Assembly: GCA_037013685.1 (NCBI GenBank)
Contig: CM072886.1
Location: 67,594,433-67,658,432, forward strand
DNA from: Acridotheres tristis
Lineage: Eukaryota; Chordata; Aves; Passeriformes; Sturnidae
Reading direction: 5' to 3'
Length of the DNA stretch: 64,000 nucleotides
In this document: in pieces, positions 12,701 through 25,100 of the stretch
Position numbering within the stretch: the first letter of the stretch is position 1
Layout of the letters: every line of letters begins with the position of its first letter
The notes under the pieces: generated by a model
What the model was told of the DNA's origin: nothing
Database searches by the model: none
Seen by the model: only the letters and a program-made list of their open reading frames with translations
Translations under genes and position numbers: made by a program

Positions 12701-15700
12701 ACAGCACTCAGTTGTAATACAACCTGCCAACGTAGAGATACTTTTTATGTTCAGAAATAAAAATAATTTATTTACAGGTTTACATTCTCAAGGTGAAAAA
12801 ACAGCGTGTATTCAATGGGAGGAGCATGTTTGGAACAAGGAACAAGGATTCTCTTCTTTTCCTCATTTTTTTCATTTCTCATCTCCTTTGCTTCAAGATT
12901 ATTCTCTTCCTTTCTCTACCTCACTCCCAGCGGATTTGAAACTCTTCCCTTATTTCTGTCCCCTGTTCTCTTTCTCTGTAAGACCTGTACCCAGTCCCAA
13001 AATTACAGCTTCCCAGCAATGGTGGGAAGGAACAATGAGGCTGGCTCACACACTCAACCCTCAGCCCTTTCCCGGACTGACACAGGTGGTGGCTCTGTGA
13101 CTGCAGCTGGCCCAGCTCACAGGCTGTGGCTAACCTGTTTTATAGGTGAGACAACATCTTTGGAACAAACATCCTTGGAGCAAACATTCTGGAGATGCTT
13201 ACCAGACACTTTGCAACAGCAAGGCACAGTCCCTCCCTCCAGGGCTACTCAGCTGGCTTTGGAGAATGTAGCCTGACCACACAGTATCGTGCCATTGACT
13301 TTGAAGCCAAATTCCTCACTGATTACTCTTTTTTCCCTCAAAGTTGAATGTTTACAGGCAGCAAGTATGAGGTGCTCAAACACTCCTGCAGTTCCTTCCC
13401 CACACACTAAAAATGATTGGGAATTTTTCAGTGAGTACCCTTTCATGTTAGTAGGTGCACACGACCATCAGAGAGAATGGAGAAAGCTGTATTTTTATTT
13501 GGTGAAAAGATGCTTAAAAAACTAAAGCAAAAATCCAGGGAGGATTAGTTACAGGAGGTGACACTTTGATGGTAGGTGGTGTGGGGAGCACCCTTTAGAA
13601 GGTCCTCCTCAGGATGCGGCTTTGATGACATTTGGCACTCATTGAAAAAGGTCTTGTCTGCATCAGCCTATTGCTCATGACAACAGCTTGCTCATCACAT
13701 CAGCCTCAGGCCCTGCTGGGGCCCCAGGGTCATACAGGCAGAAGAGTTGCTTCCTCAGATCTTCCTATGGGAAAGCAAATGCAAAGGTGCAGCTTTAGGG
13801 AAGAACTGGCCCCTTAACTCTAGAGGAATGATCAGGTACTTACAAAGAGGTCATCATTGTTTTCATACGCTTAGTTTCAGAGCTTTAAAGATGCTTTTTT
13901 AAATGACGATTTTCATTTCCAACCACCATCTATTAAAGCTGATGTCCTCAGAAAGTGAGGGCTGCTTGAGTGAAGGTAAACTTTTTCTCATTGCTTCTCC
14001 ACTTCCCCTTTCTGCTCCTGTCAAGGGTGGCTCTGACTGCTTCAGCCTTTCTTTTGATTTTAAAAACACAGATGTAAGCAGATAATGAGGCCACAGGAGG
14101 AGAATCCTTCAGGATGTCTTGTTTGGTTTGGAAATATTTAAATGTCTGCTGCATTTCCTTTGAGCACAAGGCAGGAGTCTGTGAAAGGGCACTGCTCCTT
14201 CTGCTACCCACAGTACTGCTAGGGGTGGGAGAGCGTGCGTGCATGCGAGCACATGTGTGCATGTGCGCATGAGATGGTTTCTAATCTTTTCAGCATGGTT
14301 CTTTTGCCTGGGATAATGGGAAACATTTCTGTAGGTCACACTCCCCTGGAGGAAAAGATTTTAACTCTAGTAATTCAGGTGAAGCTGGTTCCATCTAAAT
14401 AGTCTGCCAGTTTCACATTATTGCACCAAATTAATAACTTTCTAAATCAAGGTTAAGAATGATTTTTTTTGTGGTTTTGATAGGTTTAAGTGCTTGTGGC
14501 TGTTATGAATGATAGCTGGTTGTTTTAGATTAAGGTAACATAATCAAGAGGAACGTTTTATCATTGTGTCATATACAGTGGCAGTGAATGGCTGCTGGAT
14601 GGATTGTGTGATGAGTCTGAGAATCATAGTCAATCACCTTTACAGTGTGGGTGGTACAAAGCAGTTGCCCAAGAAACATGAACATAGAAAGAGAAATCTT
14701 CCTCATTTTTCTCCATGAAGTTAAAACTGTGTTGGAGGCTGCACTTGACTTCCTACTGACAAACACCTCATGGTCTGACTACCACAGATGGGTCCTGAGC
14801 AGAAGTGGAATACAACTCTAATTAAAAGGCAAGGACACGTCATAGGAGACAAATGTGTACAGAAGATCAATGGGTCATACCACAGATGAATGAATGAATT
14901 TAATATCCATGGACTTTTCATAAGATTTGAAAAGTCCGTCACATGCAAGCCATGGCTTCATCCAAAGACATCTGAGGTCTATAGAAAGTATTAATAATAA
15001 AATGTATACAGAAATGTTCAAAAGAATTGGCAGTATTCATGCTAGAAAGAGCTGTGCCTTTGCCAAACATGAAAGACCACTTGTTGGCTTCACTATCTTG
15101 TTTAGGCCCTGCAATTCAAATTTAGAATATAGCTATCAGGGTAAAGAGCAATAGAATAAATTTGCTATACATAAATAAGAGAAAATTACAGTCTGATCCA
15201 AGAAATCTGATGAACTTGAGAATGCCCTGACCATGACAAATGTTTGTGACATTTTGAAGTGATTTGTTTGGGCTTTCAGAAACAGGATTGTTTCAAAGAA
15301 GTGTAAGTTACAAATACTATTGCACACTGGTTGTGTCCTCATACTCTATCCCAACATGTGCTTTTAAGCCTCATCTTAATCATGATTTTTCACGTATGCT
15401 TGAAAGTAACTGTCTTTTATTGCCTATGCCTTTGTATGTCATTTTAATTCTTGCACACTGAGGTATCAATGGTTTTTTATCCATTGTAGAAAAAATCCTC
15501 AGCTTCCGTTTTTAGCTCTTGTATTTTTGAAAACAAACTAGTGGAAGGATGAAAACCTTCAAATGTTTTAATTTAATTTCTAAGGAGACAATAACTGTGA
15601 GGAAATGTTTTTAATGTAGCTTATTATATCAGTGGAGACTGTATTGTAAAGAACATTTTTTTCTATTTCAGTTCATTGTGCCAATAGCTGAGTGATGCAG

Positions 15701-15912
15701 CTACTCTGCTGTTAAAAATAGCAGTACTATTACAAGTTTAAAGCAGGATACCACGAAATGCACTCTACAACCACAAATGCATTCCAAAGTGTTGTTGCTA
15801 GTAAATATGTGTCCTGGGCTCGTCTTGTGGGCAAGTCAGGGAGTGGGATAAATCCATCTACTGAGGATGAACATGGGATGTGAGCTCAGTGAACATACAT
15901 AGGCACGCAAGC

Positions 15913-15915
<3 letters not shown>
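3720..15915. other. Long non-coding stretch; no gene supported
   Basis: About 12 kb with no recognisable exon chain, retroelement or RNA gene. Open frames are short, mostly 60-120 codons, overlap on both strands and lack known domains. One - strand frame (7913-8257, about 115 codons) reads rather protein-like but has no recognised family and no convincing splice sites. A small perfect hairpin lies at 14911-14937, and an alternating purine-pyrimidine patch (GTGCGTGCATGC type) at about 14235-14270. The rest is ordinary AT-rich intergenic or intronic DNA. Confidence 0.5.
14911..14937. repeat. Short perfect inverted repeat (hairpin)
   Basis: Ten bases GGACTTTTCA, a seven-base spacer, then TGAAAAGTCC, a perfect 10-bp stem. 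It is too short for a microRNA precursor and has no run of T after it. It is most likely incidental. Confidence 0.7.

Positions 15916-15957
<42 letters not shown>
15916..15957. repeat. (CA)21 microsatellite
   Basis: A perfect 42-base CA dinucleotide tract, likely length-polymorphic between individuals. Confidence 0.97.
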
Positions 15958-15959
<2 letters not shown>

Positions 15960-17795
15960 AAAGTAAATATTTATGGAATGGATGTCTCAGTGTCAGTGTC
16001 AGCCCTGCTCTGTATGTTGACATGATCCAAGTCTAGAAGCCACAGCTCATAACACAACAACCTGTGAATACTTGACCTGGAAGCAGTGAGAAATTCTTCT
16101 GCAATTCACTGATCTTCTAATGTTTAACCCTTACCAGCTGCACTTCTGGCATCTGCATGAATGTTTGAGATAGAGCTGGAGTGGCAGAAAGTGAGATATG
16201 ATATAATTATGTATCTCCAATAGATTAACTGCCTTAGGAAAGTAGAGCCAGATGAAATTGCATATGTTCTGAACAAGTGGAGAAAAACTAACACAGTACA
16301 TGCTGCTCCCAGAAGGGTAAAAGAGAAAGAAAACCTTTGAAACAGCAAAGATTGTTACATTCAAATTACTCCTTTCCAAGTCTGTAATTTCTCAGCTAGG
16401 TCAAAACAGAAAATGAGTGATTACTGTTACAACTGGCATACACTCTGCACTTTGGCTGCATTTAAGATACACAACATTTTCCAGAGAATCATGTCGGATA
16501 ATTTGTCTTGTGTATTTTAAGCCTTTTTCACATGTCCTGAAAGACATAAGCAATAAAATACCTCAAGGAGTGCAGTGGCTGCAGAGGGGAGGAGGCCTGG
16601 GCCCAGTGTCAGGGCACCTGGGTGCTTTCCTGACTGTGTTCCCATATATCATACAACTCCAGATGGATTGCTGACACCAGTACTCCCCAGCTTGGCTGCC
16701 TAAAGTTCAATCTCTCTTTGGCAAGAGTAATTTCCAGTGTCAATAGTGCTGTTTATCTTCACACAGAAGAAAAAGTAACTGCACCTAGACACCTAAGTCC
16801 AGATTGACAGGCAGAAATAAGCACTGTGGTTTGCAGAGCTAAGCTCCCATGGGGTCAGTGTGCAGTGCTATAGCTGTTTGCCTATCTGTGCCACCTAAGT
16901 GGCATGGCAAGGAGAGAGGGTCCTCAAAGGAGCTTCACAGCAGGAAATGCACTTTGGTTCTAGGGCAACCCCACATTTACAGTGCCCTTATCATGTATCT
17001 GCTGTAATGGGCTCTCACTTCTTGCCTAGGCTACTTTCTTATGGAAACAGATGAGAAGGAAGCATTGAGGATTAGGGGGGTTCTCACCTTGAGTTCAATA
17101 TGAGTGATCACACACATATATAGGAAACCGAATGGCACTACTGAGTTGCCCAGGCCAGACACAAATTTGGCTTCTCCCAGGGGGGATCCTGCCTCTCCCC
17201 ACTGCGCCCATACACTGGGCTTCCACCTTTGGCAACTACCCAGCATTTTCCTAACCTTAAATTGTGTGGTATATTCTATACATTTCTTTGAGCAACATTC
17301 CCCCTGACTTCTTCTATTATATTAAAATCCCCCAAATTCATTGAGATAACTCTTAGTTTAACACTAAAGAAGCAATCATCTACAAACAGTACACCATTAG
17401 GCCTTTTTATAAGGGCATCTTTATACACTTGTCAAACTTGAAATACATGCTCTGGCCGTATTAAGTTCAACACCTGTCCACTTTGTCATAAATAAATTGC
17501 TTTTCTCAAGAGAATTTACCTTTAAATTCATGGTCACAGGTATATTCCTTGGCTCAAATTTAGTTACTGCAACTAACTTGGAAATGGACAGAAAATTTTA
17601 ATTTTGCTTTTTGAAACAGAATTCTTGAAATGTAGTTCTAACCAGAAGAACTAATGTAAAAGTAGAATTCTAGGTTTCACTGTCTTGATTCTCCCCATGA
17701 ATTCTGATTAGCTTACTGGTAGACATCTTTTTACCTATTGCTAATATGGAGAATTCAGACAAGTGCTGAAAACCAGTTTCGCTGTTCAGGGAGCC
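15958..17795. other. Non-coding stretch; nothing recognised
   Basis: Between the CA microsatellite and the longest CR1 copy I see no exon with convincing splice sites, no RNA gene and no recognisable repeat. Confidence 0.45.
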
Positions 17796-17799
17796 GTGA

Positions 17800-19145
17800 A
17801 TCTACAAGGTCAGAAAGGACTTCCTGACACAGGTGACTGAGGGACTAATGAGGAGAGATGTTCTCTTGGACCTGCTACTTACAAATGAGGCAGAATAGAT
17901 CATGGAAGTGAAAATCTGGAGCAAGAAAAACCCTCACTGGAGGAGCACCCAGTTAGGCAATATTTAAACAGATTGAATCCACACAAATCTATGGACTCTG
18001 ATGGGCTGCAGCCATGAGTCCTGAGACATCACTGAAGAATCATGAGTGTTGAGCATATATCATCGTGAGGCCACTCTTGATAATATTTGGAAGGTCGTGG
18101 CAACTGGGGAAGTTCCTCATGACTGGATGAAAGTGTCACTGGTAGCTTCCAGAGGGGCAATAAAGATGACCAGGAGAACTAGAGTCTCACCTTGATCCGT
18201 GTGAATATGATGAAGCAAAATAAAAAACAAGGTTGAGAGTATTCACTGTGGATTTATGCAGGGGAAATCATGCCTGACTGACCTGATGGCCTTCTACAAT
18301 GAAGTGACTCAGTTGATGACATAAAGTGGTGGCTGAAAACCAGGTGGGTGTGGTGCCTTTCAGAGGGACCTCCACAGGCTGCATAAATTGGCCAACCTGA
18401 GTCTCATGATGTTCAGCAAAGGGAATTGCAGAGTCCATGCACCAGTACAGCAGGAGCCTGGCCATCTGGATATCAGCTTTGCAGGAAAGGATCCAGGGTA
18501 TCTTGGTGGCCACCCAGTTGCCCATGAACCAGCAATGAATCTGCAAGGCAAAGAAGGTTAACAGTATCCTGGGCTGCACTAAGAAAAGCTTTACTGGCAG
18601 GTCAAGGGGTGTGATCCTTCTAATCTATTCAGCACTGGTGCTTGGTCTGGATCTGGGCTCCCCAGGACCAGAGATACATGAACATTCTGGAACAAGTTCA
18701 TCAGGGAGCCACAAAGATGGTGAGGGACTGGAGCGTTTCTCTTATGAAGAAAAGCTGGGAGAGCTGTGACTATACATTCTATAGTAAAGAAGGCTCAGAG
18801 GAATCTCATCAATCTAGATAAATACCTGAAAGATGGGAAGATGGAGCCAGATCCTTCTCAGTAGTACTCATGGACAGGAAAAGAGAAAACAGGCACAAGC
18901 TGAAATAGAAGAAATTCCATTTAAATGCAAGAACAATTTTTTTTAATTTTTCTTTCTTTTTTTTTTTTTTTTTTTTAGTGTCAGGGTGGTCATAAGCTGT
19001 CTAGAGAGGTAACAGAGTTTTCATCCTTGGAGATACTCAAAACCCAACGGGATGTAGCCCTGAGAAATTTGCTGAAGCTGAAACTGCTTTGAACTAGATG
19101 GTCTCCAGATCTGCCTTCCTACTTCAGCTTTTCTGTGATCCTGTG
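17800..19145 (+). mobile_element. CR1 LINE, 5'-truncated, degraded
   Basis: About 1.35 kb matches the 3' part of an avian CR1 in order. There is the segment reading 'gcctgactgacctgat' followed by 'ccttctacaatgaagtgac', then 'cagagggacctccacaggctg', 'ctgggctgcactaagaaaag', 'cttatgaagaaaagctggga', 'gaatctcatcaatctagata' and 'gatactcaaaacccaacggg'. It ends 'tttctgtgatcctgtga', the usual CR1 3' tail. CR1 is a non-LTR retrotransposon with no poly(A) tail and is commonly 5'-truncated. No open reverse transcriptase frame survives. A T-rich expansion interrupts it near 18937-18976. The frames on its - strand are antisense shadows. Confidence 0.9.
18937..18976. repeat. T-rich tract inside the CR1 copy
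   Basis: About 40 bases almost entirely T, broken by an AA and two C bases, lying where CR1 copies normally carry sequence such as 'gaacttctttactgtgagggt'. It probably grew by slippage, or marks an insertion or deletion within the element. Confidence 0.85.
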
Positions 19146-22100
19146 ACCCCTGCAATCCTTTTGTCTTATCTCATACTGTACACAGGCCACAGCGTTTCAT
19201 TCATGGCTTCCTCATACATACCAATCAGACATACTAACTGAACAAAACATCAGTTTTAGAGAGGTTTTGCCATAAGATTTTGACTGATGGCAAACCCCTA
19301 TGCCCTTGATGGAGTTATAGCTCCTTTACTATTAGTAAAACACCCTTCACCTTACCTAATCATCATCATCTCCCATTAATATTTAACAGCTAATAATTTA
19401 AAATTTCAATCAACTAAATTAACCTCTCATTTCTGCTTGTGCAAAAATACTGCATACACCGAGTTCAAACCTGGTACAGCTGACTTAAACTTTCCAGATG
19501 TTTCTGAGGGTGACACATGACCAAGAATTGGGGCCAACTCTCTCTTTCAGACTGAAACAAGTTAAGGAGGGGACAATAGATTGCTGGTTTAAAGAGTGAA
19601 GTGGATCGGCTGAGCAAGAAGGTAATATTTGTAAGATGTTTTTCAAAGTAAAATTATCCCCTCACTAATAAAATTACCACCCAGATATTGGCAAAGGTTT
19701 CCTGTTTGAGATGTACTTCAGGAGCTGATGGCTGCACCTGTCCCTTCCAGTTCCTCCTGAAAATCCTTTCTCCTTGATGTCACCAAAAATTTCCTCCACT
19801 CAGTTATTGTAAACTCAGAGCCTCTTACAGAGAATGAAATGCAAACTAGACCCTGTGCTGGTATGATGTCCTTGAAGATTAGAAAATAACTGTATAGACT
19901 GTGTAATCCACCAGCCATTTAACCTGCCTTGAGAACACATGTAGCTTCCCACTCATCAGAAAGGAGGGTATCTCTGTTAATTGGGAGCCTGATGTTTCAA
20001 CCTATTTTTGTGAAACAAAGTCACCTGCAATCCACTAGTAAATTATTACAATAACAAGCTCACATTTTCACTTCGAATAATTCACTTTGCAAGCAAGATT
20101 TTGTGTTCCTAGTATTCTGCCATCCTGGTTTGGCTGGTGTCTAATCCCTACCATAATACTTATTTTAGCTAATCATCATAGTTTTTCTTTAAATAAACCC
20201 ACAGTAACCAAAGTGATGAGGGAATTAAGTACATTATTTCTTTTGTAGCCCAATATCTCCATCTTATGGTCATAGCATGTATAAAGACTGAGCTTCTCAG
20301 TATTCATTTTACCTTGAATTTTAGTGGAGACAATATAGCAGTTAAAACACAGTTTAGTATTTTATCTGAAACAGGTGGGAACTTGGTGTGTTTTTTCAAA
20401 ACTTCTAGGATTTTTAAACTGAATGCTATTACTGAATCTTTTTCTTAAGGAAGGGCTAGTTGAAATTACTAGTGATAAATACACTTTTCTACATCAACCT
20501 ACATTTCTACATCAGTGTTGCACCTAACAAGAAGAGAGAAGCTACATGGACAATACATATACATCTGCAGGCATTGTCCAGCAAACCATGAATTGTCACC
20601 ATTGTGCTTTTCTTCCACAGAATTTCAAAGGGAAATTAAGTCATGCCATATTTGCAGTGTATTTTCATTAATGTTTGGAATCAAGGCCATAGGGGACCAG
20701 GCAAAATCAGGAATGGATGCACTGCTCAAGTTTGTTTACTGAATGGCTTAGTGCTGTCCCAGTTTTGCTGCTCATGATCTACACAGCCTAGAAAGACCCA
20801 GCTGAGCAGAGAGCAGAGGGGACCTGGAGGAAATGAGCTTGGCAGGTGACAGCTGCTGGTAGAGAGATGTGATAGACAGCAGCACTGATTGCTCTCTCAG
20901 AAATGCTCTCCACCAAGCATTTCCATGGTGATATGGCACACTGTGGCTCACTGAGAGCAATTTTGTTTGTGTGGGATTAGAATATCAGCTCCTCTCTCCA
21001 CCAGAAAGAAGAATATAAATACACTGAGGCCTCAAGATCACATGGGAATCCTGAAATCAGACTAGTATACCAGCCAGGCTAGGGATGTGCACCACACATC
21101 AACATCCCTCCATTAATGATGCAATTGATAGTACACCTCTTCTGTCACACAATATTCCTGTCCTGTCTCTGAATGGCAGCACAATTTGATTTTCTGGAGA
21201 GAAGGAGAAAAACCCCAGAGATATTTGGTCTAGCTAGCTTCAAAACATAAAACATCCTGTTTTATTTACCCATCTATGCCAGTCTCAGCACAGAGCAGAT
21301 CAGAGAATGTGCAAACAAATTATCCTTTCAGGAGTGTCAAAGAAAACCTATTTCTGCCTCAAAGGTTTACTCTAATTGGAGAACTAGGCAAGAAGCAAAC
21401 ACACTGTTTTGCTTACCTTGTCCACTTTGGACTGCTGCCTCTTCACATAATTCTGAGCAGCAGAACCTAACCACAAAGTATCCTTTCCCAAGACCAAAGA
21501 TTTCTTCACACACTAGAGAAATTAAGTCATAAGTTTATATTTATCAATACCACCTGGCAAAATCTGCAACAACAGCATATTTTGATGTGGGAAAACTAAT
21601 AATTTTGACATATGAGTTAAGCACTTTCTGTCAGTCCTAATGCAGTCTAATAAAAATGGCAAATAAACACTAGACCATCCAGCTTTTCTATCCACCACTG
21701 CTCTTCTGTTTGGTCAAGTGAAAGTCTGTCACCACATATGTTGCCAGGACTGCTTCTAATAATTTAGGATGTGTGTGATATTCCCATACTACTCAGTAGT
21801 TTTGTTTTGAAATAAGGTAAAAAATTTTTCCAGGGTTAATTTTAATCCAAGCACCATTGCAAAAGGATCAGTGAGGGAAATTGTATCAAAAGGAAGCACA
21901 AAGATTCTGCTGTCATACAGCACCTGTGTGGGCCCAGGAATAGGAAAGGGTCTGTAAGTGGGATGTTATACATGTTCTTGTTTATTTAAAATAGCACTGG
22001 CTACTGAAAATCTACACAGCATGAATCATATTGAATTGAAACATTCCCAATCCCACAGAAGCAGGAGAGACTCCAGAATGGTTGGGTTCCATGATGCATA

Positions 22101-25100
22101 CCATGAGGTATGCATGAGGAACCACTTCCAAAGGATGCAAGCAGCATATACCTGTTTTCAGATGAAACCTCTCTACCTGGGCTTTATAAAGAGAATGATG
22201 GCAAAATGAAGGAATGGGAATCCATGACTTCATACTTTGCCTTGTCCTTTATTTTTCAAGCAAAATTGAATCACAGAAGTCTTAATTTAGTCCAATATTT
22301 ATAAGAAAACCTGTTTTGGATTTTTTTTTTTTTTAGTTAGAGCAAAGTCATGGCAGGTGCGAGAATTTACAACTTGGGTTCCCACTGCTTTGAATGACAG
22401 TGCAGGACCATGCAGGTAGTCCAGCATGACATCCTTGATGGGACCTTCTCACTCAGGTCTTTATTCCTCATGTGTCTGTGGCTGACAAACAATTTAAATG
22501 ATGTGTGAGTTTTTTCTGGTTATGGGGCCTAGAGTGACTCACACCGTGTCTAGATCTGTGCTTGACAACAGTCAGGAATAAAGATGAACCACTGCAAGGC
22601 TCATTCTTGAATGAAAATGAAACAAGATACTCAAATAATATCAAGTGTAATAGCAAGAAAGAAAGGTGGATCGAAAAGAAGTATGAAGGAGAGTTGCCAT
22701 TGCAGATGCTCTTTAATTGTAATGCTGGTAAGTTATAACATGGTGCTAAGTTCCAAAATCACTCACTCCCTTGTGTAATCCACACATACACATCACAGAA
22801 TAGCTGCTGCACCTACACAAAAATTAAGCTTTTTTTCCCTAGTATATGAGGTACTAAAAGTAATCAGTGAACATTTACCACTGCCAGAAAAGCTGAAACA
22901 TTAACTCTCTTTTGCTTAAAGCTACAGTGCCTTGAACCAAGACACCAACCAGCTTTCTTTGGTTGCATCAGTAACAACAGCCAATCTTCCTAAAAGACAG
23001 TGAGGATAATCATCCCTTTCCCAATGTAAATCTGATTTTCTCAGTTTGCTATAGAGAAGTCACATAAGGATCCCATAGCACACAGCCTGGCATTCTCCCT
23101 GCAAGGTCAGGAAAGGCTTGCAAAGGGTGGACAATATAGGCACACTTTTCTGCAAGACAAACCCCAGGGGAGTGAGTCTTAGGCTTGCAGGGATAATGCC
23201 CGCCTTGAATACTGAACTTCTCTTTCTGAAACAAGAAAAGCCGTTCACAGAATTTCTGATCTGAAGGGTCCTTAAATAAAGGTATCTTCTGGCTTCTTTT
23301 AGTTCACTATTCTTAGCCTAAACATGGTATTTTTGCAAAAATGCTCATGAGTGCCACCTTCACAACTTAAAGGAGATTAAAAATGTTATTTCCCAGGAAC
23401 AGTAGACCATAAAATATCACCATGGAGAAAGCAGAACTATGTAAATGCTGTATCTACGAGTACTTGCGTGTCCTAGTTAAGTCCTTTTCCGGCTCATCAA
23501 TCAATGAAGCTGCAGCCTGTGAGTCTTTATTACACTGACCATTATCTGTTTACACCGTTTTACACTGTTACTACACATGTAGTGTCATGGCAGATATATC
23601 CTCCACGGTAAAACTGGGTGTGAGACCAACTATTTATCCATAGAATTTTACAGTGAAGATGTCTCAGGAACAAAAAGGAAAAAAAAAAAAGAAAATATAT
23701 GTATTTTCATAGAATAAACATCCCTGCTCCTGCTCCAGTGTCAGTGGCTGCAGCATTCTGGCATGTGCTGCTTTGCTCAGGAGAATCAAAATGTTTTTGA
23801 GTGCTGTTTGTGATTTCAGACTTTTAACCTGACATAACTCTGAACCTCCTGGGCATTTCTTTGGTGATATTCATCTTTGTCTTTCAATGCTAAAAAAAAA
23901 GGTAAATAAATAATACAGAAAAATCTATTTTAAAGTATGTATGTAACAAGATTTCGAGCTCTCACAAACTCTTGCTGTTTTGTTATAGAGAGTACAATTT
24001 CTGTTCTACTGTATGAATAAGGGATCTAGGGAAAGTGCAGTAGGTTTATTGAGATGGCTTTCTTTGAAGGGGGAAAGAGTAAAACATATTAGTGGAATGA
24101 GATAAAAACTACACCTTCAACTCATAGTACGTTTTAGAGACTACTATATGTGCATCATACTTCAGAGAAAATGTGAAAGATACAAACCAAAAGGAAATCT
24201 AAGGAGTGTGTGCGCAGAGCAAAGTGCACCAGAGCCATGAGTGTGAGAAAGCATTGCTTTGACAACTGGTGAAGCAGCCTTTACATAAAAGCCTTTTCCC
24301 AAGGAAATACAACAACATCAAATAACTGAAGGGCAGGGGCCAAGGCCACACACACTGGATCCCCACAGGTGTGCAGCTCAGAGTTTACAGGTTTCTCAGC
24401 CACCCTCATTTACAATAAGGGCCAAAGGGAACTTCCAAAGGCAGGTTTTGCTGAGTGCTTTTGTGTGTCTGGGGCTGAATCTGCTCAGCTTTTCACATGA
24501 CAACTGCTTTTGAAATCTCAGCATCGCACTGGTGCCAGGGCAGAGGGGACCTGTGGTGGTTCCAAGCATTGCTGAGGCCAGTCTCCAGCACAGCTGGGCT
24601 GCCTGAGCAGCTGCAGTGCTCACACATCCACGGGGCACCGGCTCCAGTGAGGAGCTGCCCTTCTGAAGGAGCCCTGGGAGCAGCAGGAACAAGGTGCTGA
24701 AGAACTGGTTCCATAAGTCCTTGTCTTGGCTTCGCCCTCGGCAGGTAAATGGGCCTCTTTGCCCTGCCACATCAGTAAATCACCATGCATTCCCTTGGCT
24801 AACTCAGCTGGAAGTGAGCTGCTGGCAGGGCACAGTCTCTTCTTTTTACTCTCACTGTCTCCACCCCCAGGTTTGTATTCCCAAGAGTGACTGACGCATG
24901 GGCTGGAGAGTGGGCAAAAAGGCAGAGTCCTGGACACTGGGGGACTTACAGCAAGCAAGCAGTAAAGAAACACAAATAGCTCAGGAGGTATACAAAGGAT
25001 TTTTCAGGAATATCATTAAATGTGGATTCTGAGGTTCTTTAATAGGCCCTAAAGCAAGCAGTGTTACATTTCCACACACCCTCATGTGTGTTTTGCATTA

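Noticed and set aside
12806..13276. + strand frame of 156 codons
   Set aside because: No domain, and it overlaps another frame of similar length; pyrimidine-rich DNA poor in stops explains it.
18268..18579. - strand frame of about 103 codons
   Set aside because: It is antisense to the CR1 copy on the + strand.
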